From Pseudonocardiales bacterium (GTDB lineage Bacteria; Actinomycetota; Actinomycetes; Mycobacteriales; Pseudonocardiaceae), in assembly GCA_023252195.1 (NCBI GenBank), contig JAHEXI010000002.1:248001-312000 (forward strand): a DNA stretch of 64,000 bases. Reading direction: 5' to 3'. A model generated the notes under the pieces. It searched no databases and was not told the origin of the DNA. It saw nothing but the letters and a program-made list of their open reading frames with translations. Position numbers and translations under genes: made by a program. Below are positions 59,305 to 64,000 of the stretch, piece after piece. The stretch's first letter is position 1, and each line of letters starts with the position of its first letter.

Positions 59305-60096
59305 GACAGATCCTCTCCAATAGCGCGGATGAGCTGGGCGGACTCCGCCGGCCCGAGCGCGCTGTCCAGGAGACGATCGTATACCCGGACTAACCGCTCG
59401 GAGTCCGGTGGTTCGACGTAGACCGCACCCCACCGTCTCGGCAAAGCCGACGTCCATGTCTGGCTCGGCGATGGTGAAGACCAGGAAGTACCCACTGTGG
59501 CCAGCATGTGCGCCGATGCTCGCCGGGAGTACCCGGAGATCCACATGCGGCAGCTCCACGGTGGCGAGCAGGTGGGCGAGTTGGTTACGCAACACCTCTG
59601 GGCCGCCGATCTGGCGGCGCAGCACGAACTCATCGATGATCACCCTCAATCGAGGCGGTGCCTCCCGATGCAGTACGACCTGTCGGTCCATCCGCAGCTG
59701 CACCCATCGAGCGACTTGCGCCGGTTCGGCCTCCCAGTCCGCCGCGGTGATCACAGCCTCCGCGTACTCCCGGGTTTGCAACAAGCCGGTGACAACCAGG
59801 GCATCGAAGGTTCGGATGTCGGTCGCGCGAGCCTCCAACCACACGAAGTCCACGAACTGGCGCTCGACGTCGGGCTCGTACCCATCCCACCAGCCCTTCT
59901 GCCAGACGTCATCGGACAGCCGGAGCAACCCATCGCGCTTGCGGCGATCGGACACCCCGTACAGGTCGAGCAGCGCCATCAGGTCCGGGCGGCGGATCGG
60001 GTACTCGCCAGACTCGAACCGGCTCACCGTGGCGGCGTTGCGTTGCAGGAACTCACCGGCCCGGGCCAACGTCATGCCGGAACCGACGCAAGACAC
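59301..60096 (-). pseudogene. XRE regulator (HTH plus DUF5753) with a frameshift and odd N-terminus
   Basis: The frame from the GTG at 60096 carries a helix-turn-helix piece (MTLARAGEFLQRNAATVSRF followed by ESGEYPIRRPDLMALLD). It then runs through a DUF5753 effector domain (FVWLEARATDIRTFDALVVT, GLLQTREYAEAVIT, DEFVLRRQIGGPEVLRNQLA, HSGYFLVFTIAEPDMDVGFA). After ETVG the expected end GAVYVEPPDSERLVRVYDRL and SAQLIRAIGEDLS lies in another frame, displaced by one extra base in the C/G run 59428-59431. As written, the frame fuses with DUF397 to give 344 aa. The helix before MTLARA seems to survive in yet another frame (RRLVDRVLRRFR). Decay or sequence error are both possible. Confidence 0.7.
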
Positions 60097-60216
60097 GGTC
60101 CACCAACCTCCGAGGGTGTCCTATCACTGGGGATCGGGATGCGCACGCAGACGTGGGTGAACACGTCCACCCTGAACAGTCCGACCCGTCTGGTGATCGA
60201 TGTCGGCCATTGAGGT

Positions 60217-60222
60217 TAGCCT
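60217..60222 (+). promoter_or_regulatory. Putative -10 box for leaderless cobN transcript
   Basis: TAGCCT is followed by 6 bases and the cobN GTG at 60229, the same hexamer and spacing as before lepB. I looked for a cobalamin riboswitch in 60097-60228 and saw no B12-box-like core. Confidence 0.45.
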
Positions 60223-60228
60223 CGCTGG

Positions 60229-63200
60229 GTGCGGATCCTGCTGCTGTCCACTGCTGATACCGACCTGCTCGCCGCGCGGGCCTGCGGGGCCGGTTACCGG
60301 CTCGCGAACCCCGCCCGAACCGAGTCCACCGAGCTGCCCGCCCTGCTCGACGGCGTGGACGTGGTGGTGCTCCGGTTGCTCGGCGGCCGGCGGGCGTGGG
60401 AGGCCGGCCTCGAGGCGCTGCTGAGCGCTCGGCTGCCGACTGTCTGCCTGGGTGGTGAGGCGATCCCGGACGCGGAACTGATGGCGAGCTCCACGGTCCC
60501 GGCGGGGGTGGCGGCGCAGGCGCTGCGCTACCTGGTCGCCGGCGGCCCGGCGAACCTCGGCGAGCTGGCCCGCTTCCTGTCCGACACGCTGCTCCTCACC
60601 GGGGAGGGCTTCGAGCCGCCGGCCCCCACCCCGGACTATGGCGTGCACGACCCGCGTGAGCCGGAACCAAGACGCCCGACCGTGGGCATCGTGTTCTACC
60701 GGGCGCACGCGCTGGCCGGGAACACCGGTTTCGTCGACGTGCTGGCCGACGCCCTGCGCGCCGCCGGAGCCAACGCGCTGGCGGTGTTCTGCGGCTCCCT
60801 GCGGGGATTGGGCGACGCGCAGGCCGACGGGCTCCGTGCGCTGCTGGGCCGTTGTGACGCGGTGGTGACCACGGTGCTCGCCGCGGGTGGCAGCTCCGGG
60901 GCGCAGGAAGAGTCCTGGGACGCGGGCGCGTTGGCCGCGCTGGATGTCCCCGTGCTGCAGGGCCTGTGCCTGACCTCATCAAGGGCGGCCTGGCAGGCCA
61001 GTGACGCGGCGCTGTCGCCGATGGACGCCGCCATGCAGGTCGCCATCCCGGAGTTCGACGGCCGGCTGGTCTCGGTGCCGTTCTCCTTCAAGGAGGCGGG
61101 CCCGGACGGGATCCCGATCTATCTGGCTGACTCCGAGCGGGCCAGCCGGGTGGCGGGGACCGCCGTGGCACTGGCCCGGCTGCGGTCGACGCCCGCGTCC
61201 GGCAAGCGGTTGGCGATCGTGCTGTCCGCCTACCCGACCAAGCATTCCCGGATCGGTAACGCCGTGGGGCTGGACACCCCAGCGTCGGCGGTGGTCTTAC
61301 TGCGTGCGCTCGCTGAAGCCGGCTACGACCTCGGCGACCTCGACGTCGACAACCTGGAAGGCGACGCCCTGATCCACCGGCTGATCGCCGCCGGCGGCCA
61401 TGATGTGGAATGGCTCACCGAGGACCAGATGGCGAGCTCGGCCATCCGAGTGCCCACCGAGCAGTACGCCCAGTGGTTCGCCGCGCTGCCCTCGCCGTTG
61501 CGGGACAAGGTCGTGACGACCTGGGGTGAACCGCCTGGGCAGCTGTACGTTTCCCAAGGCGCCATCTACGTCGGCTCGCTGCTGTTTGGCAATGTCATGC
61601 TGCTGATCCAGCCGCCCCGCGGATTCGGTGAGAACCCGGTGGCGATCTACCACGATCCAGAGCTGCCCCCATCGCATCAGTATCTGGCCGCTTACCGGTG
61701 GCTGGAGCACTCATTCGGTGCGCACGCGATGGTGCACCTGGGCAAGCACGGCAACCTGGAATGGTTGCCGGGCAAGGGGCTCGGGCTCGCCGCGCAGGAT
61801 GCCCCGGACGCGGTTCTCGGGAACCTGCCGCTGGTGTACCCGTTCATCGTCAACGACCCTGGTGAGGGCACCCAGGCCAAGCGCAGGGCGCACGCCACCA
61901 TCGTCGATCACCTGATCCCGCCGATGGCCCGGGCGGACACCTACGGTGATCTGGCTCGTCTCGAGCAGCTGCTCGACGAGTACGCCACCATGGCGGCGCT
62001 GGACCCGGACAAGCTTCCCACGTTGCGCGGCCAGATCTGGACACTGATCCAGAGTGCCCAGCTGCACCATGATCTCGGCGCGGACGCGCCGCCGGGTGAC
62101 GACGCTTTCGACGACTTCGTGCTGCACCTCGACGGCTACCTGTGCGAGATCAAGGACGTGCAGATCCGCGACGGCCTGCACGTGCTGGGCCGCGCCCCCG
62201 AGGGTGCTGAGCTGGTCAATGACGTACTGGCGGTGCTGCGAGCGCGCCAGGTGTTCGGCTCGGGACAGCCGCTGCCGGGGTTGCGCGCGGCCATCGCGGC
62301 GTGCATCGGCTCAGACGACGAGCAGGGCTCGCTCGCTGACGTCGACCACCTGGAGGAACTGGCCCGCACGCTCGTGCAGGGCACCCTGGCAGCTGGGTGG
62401 GACCCCGCGAAGGTGCCCGCGGTGGTCGCCGAGGTGTTGGGGGAACCGGATGCCGGGGTGGTCGCCGTACTGCAGTTCGCGTGCACCGAGCTGGTCCCTC
62501 GCCTGGCCGGCACCCCGGCCGAGATCACCAATGTGCTGCGGGCCCTGGACGGCCGGTTCATCGAGCCGGGGCCCTCGGGCTCCCCGACCCGTGGTCTGGT
62601 CTCGGTGCTCCCGACCGGACGCAACTTCTACTCCGTGGATCCGAAGTCGATCCCGACCCGCAACGCCTTCGACGTGGGCACCGCGCTGGCCGATTCGTTA
62701 CTCGAGCGCCACCGCGCCGACACCGGTGACTGGCCTGCCTCAGTGGGTCTGACCATTTGGGGCACCAGCGCCATGCGTACCCAAGGCGACGACATCGCCG
62801 AGGTGCTGGCGCTCCTGGGGGTGCGTCCGACCTGGGACGACGCCTCCCGCCGGGTCACCGGCCTGGAGGTGGTCGGGCTCGATGAGCTCGGCAGGCCCCG
62901 CATCGACGTGGTGCTCCGCATCTCCGGCTTCTTCCGGGACGCGTTCCCGCACGTGGTCGCGTTACTCGACGACGCGATCGCGGCCGTCGCGAGGTTGGAG
63001 GAGCCGGCGGCGCGCAACTTCGTCGCCGCGCACTACCGGGCTGATCTGGCGGCGCACGGCGACGACCGGCGGGCCCGCACCCGGATCTTCGGTTCCAAGC
63101 CGGGCGCGTACGGCGCGGGCCTGCTGCCGCTGATCGACAGCCGGCAGTGGCGTACCGACGCCGATCTCGCCGAGGTCTACGCCACCTGGGGCGGTTACGC

Positions 63201-63798
63201 CTACGGGCGAGGGCTCGACGGTGCTGCGGCGCGTGGCGATATGGAGCACGTTTTCCGGCGCATCACGGTGGCCGCCAAGAACGTCGACACCCGGGAACAT
63301 GACATCGCCGATTCCGACGACTACTTCCAGTATCACGGCGGAATGGTCGCGATGGTGCGCTCGTTGACCGGGAGCAATCCGGCGGCCTACGTCGGTGACT
63401 CCGCGATACCGCACGCGGTGAAGACCCGTTCACTGGCCGAGGAGACCCGCCGGGTATTCCGCTCCCGTGTGGTCAACCCGCGGTGGATCGCCGCCATGCA
63501 ACGGCACGGCTACAAGGGCGCTTTCGAATTGGCCGCGACCGTGGACTACCTGTTCGGCTTCGACGCCACCGCAGGCGTGGTCGAGGACTGGATGTATCAC
63601 CAGCTCGCCGAGTCCTACATCTTCGATTCCGGCGTGCAGCAGTTCCTGCGGAAATCCAATCCGTGGGCACTGCGCGGAATGACCGAGCGGCTGCTTGAGG
63701 CCGCTGACCGGGGCCTGTGGGCCGAACCCGATCCCGCCGATCTCGACGCGCTTCGGGCGATTTACCTCGACCTCGAGGGTGATCTGGAGGGGCCGTGA
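60229..63798 (+). CDS. cobN: Cobaltochelatase subunit CobN
   Basis: CobN is the large subunit of the aerobic ATP-dependent cobaltochelatase, which inserts cobalt into hydrogenobyrinic a,c-diamide. The 1189-aa protein has an N-terminal part (RILLLSTADTDLLAARACGA) and the family segments GIVFYRAHALAGNTGFVDVL, RLAIVLSAYPTKHSRIGNAV and GNVMLLIQPPRGFGENPVAI. It also has AMVHLGKHGNLEWLPGKGLG with the metal-associated His residues, LPTGRNFYSVDPKSIPTRNA and RIFGSKPGAYGAGLLPLIDS. The end MTERLLEAADRGLW is typical. The GTG at 60229 sits at leaderless distance from a TAGCCT box. CobS/CobT are not in the window. It is convergent with the VanY gene, 4 bases apart. Confidence 0.96.
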   Translation: MRILLLSTADTDLLAARACGAGYRLANPARTESTELPALLDGVDVVVLRLLGGRRAWEAGLEALLSARLPTVCLGGEAIPDAELMASSTVPAGVAAQALRYLVAGGPANLGELARFLSDTLLLTGEGFEPPAPTPDYGVHDPREPEPRRPTVGIVFYRAHALAGNTGFVDVLADALRAAGANALAVFCGSLRGLGDAQADGLRALLGRCDAVVTTVLAAGGSSGAQEESWDAGALAALDVPVLQGLCLTSSRAAWQASDAALSPMDAAMQVAIPEFDGRLVSVPFSFKEAGPDGIPIYLADSERASRVAGTAVALARLRSTPASGKRLAIVLSAYPTKHSRIGNAVGLDTPASAVVLLRALAEAGYDLGDLDVDNLEGDALIHRLIAAGGHDVEWLTEDQMASSAIRVPTEQYAQWFAALPSPLRDKVVTTWGEPPGQLYVSQGAIYVGSLLFGNVMLLIQPPRGFGENPVAIYHDPELPPSHQYLAAYRWLEHSFGAHAMVHLGKHGNLEWLPGKGLGLAAQDAPDAVLGNLPLVYPFIVNDPGEGTQAKRRAHATIVDHLIPPMARADTYGDLARLEQLLDEYATMAALDPDKLPTLRGQIWTLIQSAQLHHDLGADAPPGDDAFDDFVLHLDGYLCEIKDVQIRDGLHVLGRAPEGAELVNDVLAVLRARQVFGSGQPLPGLRAAIAACIGSDDEQGSLADVDHLEELARTLVQGTLAAGWDPAKVPAVVAEVLGEPDAGVVAVLQFACTELVPRLAGTPAEITNVLRALDGRFIEPGPSGSPTRGLVSVLPTGRNFYSVDPKSIPTRNAFDVGTALADSLLERHRADTGDWPASVGLTIWGTSAMRTQGDDIAEVLALLGVRPTWDDASRRVTGLEVVGLDELGRPRIDVVLRISGFFRDAFPHVVALLDDAIAAVARLEEPAARNFVAAHYRADLAAHGDDRRARTRIFGSKPGAYGAGLLPLIDSRQWRTDADLAEVYATWGGYAYGRGLDGAAARGDMEHVFRRITVAAKNVDTREHDIADSDDYFQYHGGMVAMVRSLTGSNPAAYVGDSAIPHAVKTRSLAEETRRVFRSRVVNPRWIAAMQRHGYKGAFELAATVDYLFGFDATAGVVEDWMYHQLAESYIFDSGVQQFLRKSNPWALRGMTERLLEAADRGLWAEPDPADLDALRAIYLDLEGDLEGP

Positions 63799-63802
63799 GC
63801 AT

Positions 63803-64000
63803 TCAGTGCCCATTGGCGCTGAAATGCATGAAATCCACCGGCGCCGACCACCGCCCACCCCATTTCCAGCCGGCCGACTCGAATGCGGTCACCGCCACGC
63901 CGCCGTCGAGCACCATGCCTGAGCGCGCCCAGTCCCGGTCGAGATAGGACGACGCCAGCTCGGGCAACACCAGATCGCCTTTGACCGACGGGTTGTTGAA
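63803..64000 (-). CDS. D-alanyl-D-alanine carboxypeptidase (VanY/M15), C-terminal part
   Basis: The gene reads leftward and ends at 63803; its start lies beyond the window, so only the last 65 residues are seen. They read FNNPSVKGDLVLPELASSYL, DRDWARSGMVLDGGVAVTAF and GWKWGGRWSAPVDFMHFS. The W-x-WGG-x-W-x3-D-[FY]-MHF ending is diagnostic of VanY-type M15 peptidases, where the last His is a zinc ligand. Such enzymes trim D-Ala from peptidoglycan stem peptides. It is convergent with cobN. Confidence 0.8.
   Translation of the reverse strand, partial: FNNPSVKGDLVLPELASSYLDRDWARSGMVLDGGVAVTAFESAGWKWGGRWSAPVDFMHFSANGH

Noticed and set aside
60097-60228. Cobalamin riboswitch before cobN
   Set aside because: I could not find a B12-box-like core; a leaderless -10 box sits immediately before the start codon.

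Overview
The window is a 64 kb piece of the core chromosome of a GC-rich actinomycete. The gene order rsmD-coaD, sepIVA-DUF177-rpmF-rnc-mutM, acyP-smc-ftsY-amtB-glnB-glnD-ffh-rpsP-KH-rimM-trmD-rplS-lepB-rnhB-DUF2469, yraN-comM-dprA-xerC-whiG-M23-rpsB-tsf-pyrH-frr-cdsA-rlmN and dxr-rip-ispG-GNAT-PBP-map is typical of Actinomycetota. A WhiG-type sigma factor next to xerC/rpsB, a 13E12/DUF222-HNH protein, XRE-DUF397 genes and a mycothiol-type maleylpyruvate isomerase relic point to Pseudonocardiales or a close order. The genus cannot be read from the sequence.

Layout. 1-11 kb: a methyltransferase fragment, 16S rRNA methylation, CoA synthesis, septation, L32, RNase III, base-excision repair, acylphosphatase, a fused PabAB aminodeoxychorismate synthase and SMC. 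11-15 kb: an accessory stretch with a condensation/acyltransferase-like protein, a broken MDMPI/SCP2-type gene and a DUF222-HNH protein. 15-24 kb: FtsY with a long Pro/Ala repeat linker, the nitrogen genes amtB-glnB-glnD behind a GlnR-type operator, a DivIVA-like coiled coil and Ffh. 24-31 kb: amidohydrolase, CPBP membrane protein and the rpsP-to-DUF2469 block. 31-33.8 kb: an AT-richer accessory islet with a broken LuxR regulator, an unidentified plus-strand remnant, a novel secreted protein and a pair of perfect DnaA-box-like sites. 33.8-46.4 kb: uptake/recombination genes, a sigma factor, the translation/UMP-kinase operon, CDP-DAG synthase, VOC and methyltransferase genes, and RlmN. 46.5-49 kb: a LigC-type ligase convergent with a Prim-Pol-type polymerase across a double hairpin. 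49-56 kb: MEP-pathway enzymes around a site-2 protease, a penicillin-binding lipoprotein and MetAP. 56-63.8 kb: cobalamin genes cobQ and cobN, separated by a VapBC pair and decaying XRE/DUF397/DUF6247-type genes. The window closes inside a VanY-type carboxypeptidase.

The core blocks serve co-translational targeting (FtsY, Ffh, LepB), ribosome production (L32, S16, L19, S2, EF-Ts, Frr, RimM, TrmD, RsmD, RlmN) and nitrogen sensing (AmtB, PII, GlnD). Many starts have a TANNNT-like box 6-8 nt upstream, the pattern of leaderless transcription. I did not find a clear multi-gene system that looks wholly undescribed. The most unusual items are the AT-rich secreted protein islet, the paired DnaA-like boxes, an intergenic palindrome shared by two distant sites, a PBP without the canonical KTG lysine, and an XRE-DUF397 pair fused by one extra base in a G run.
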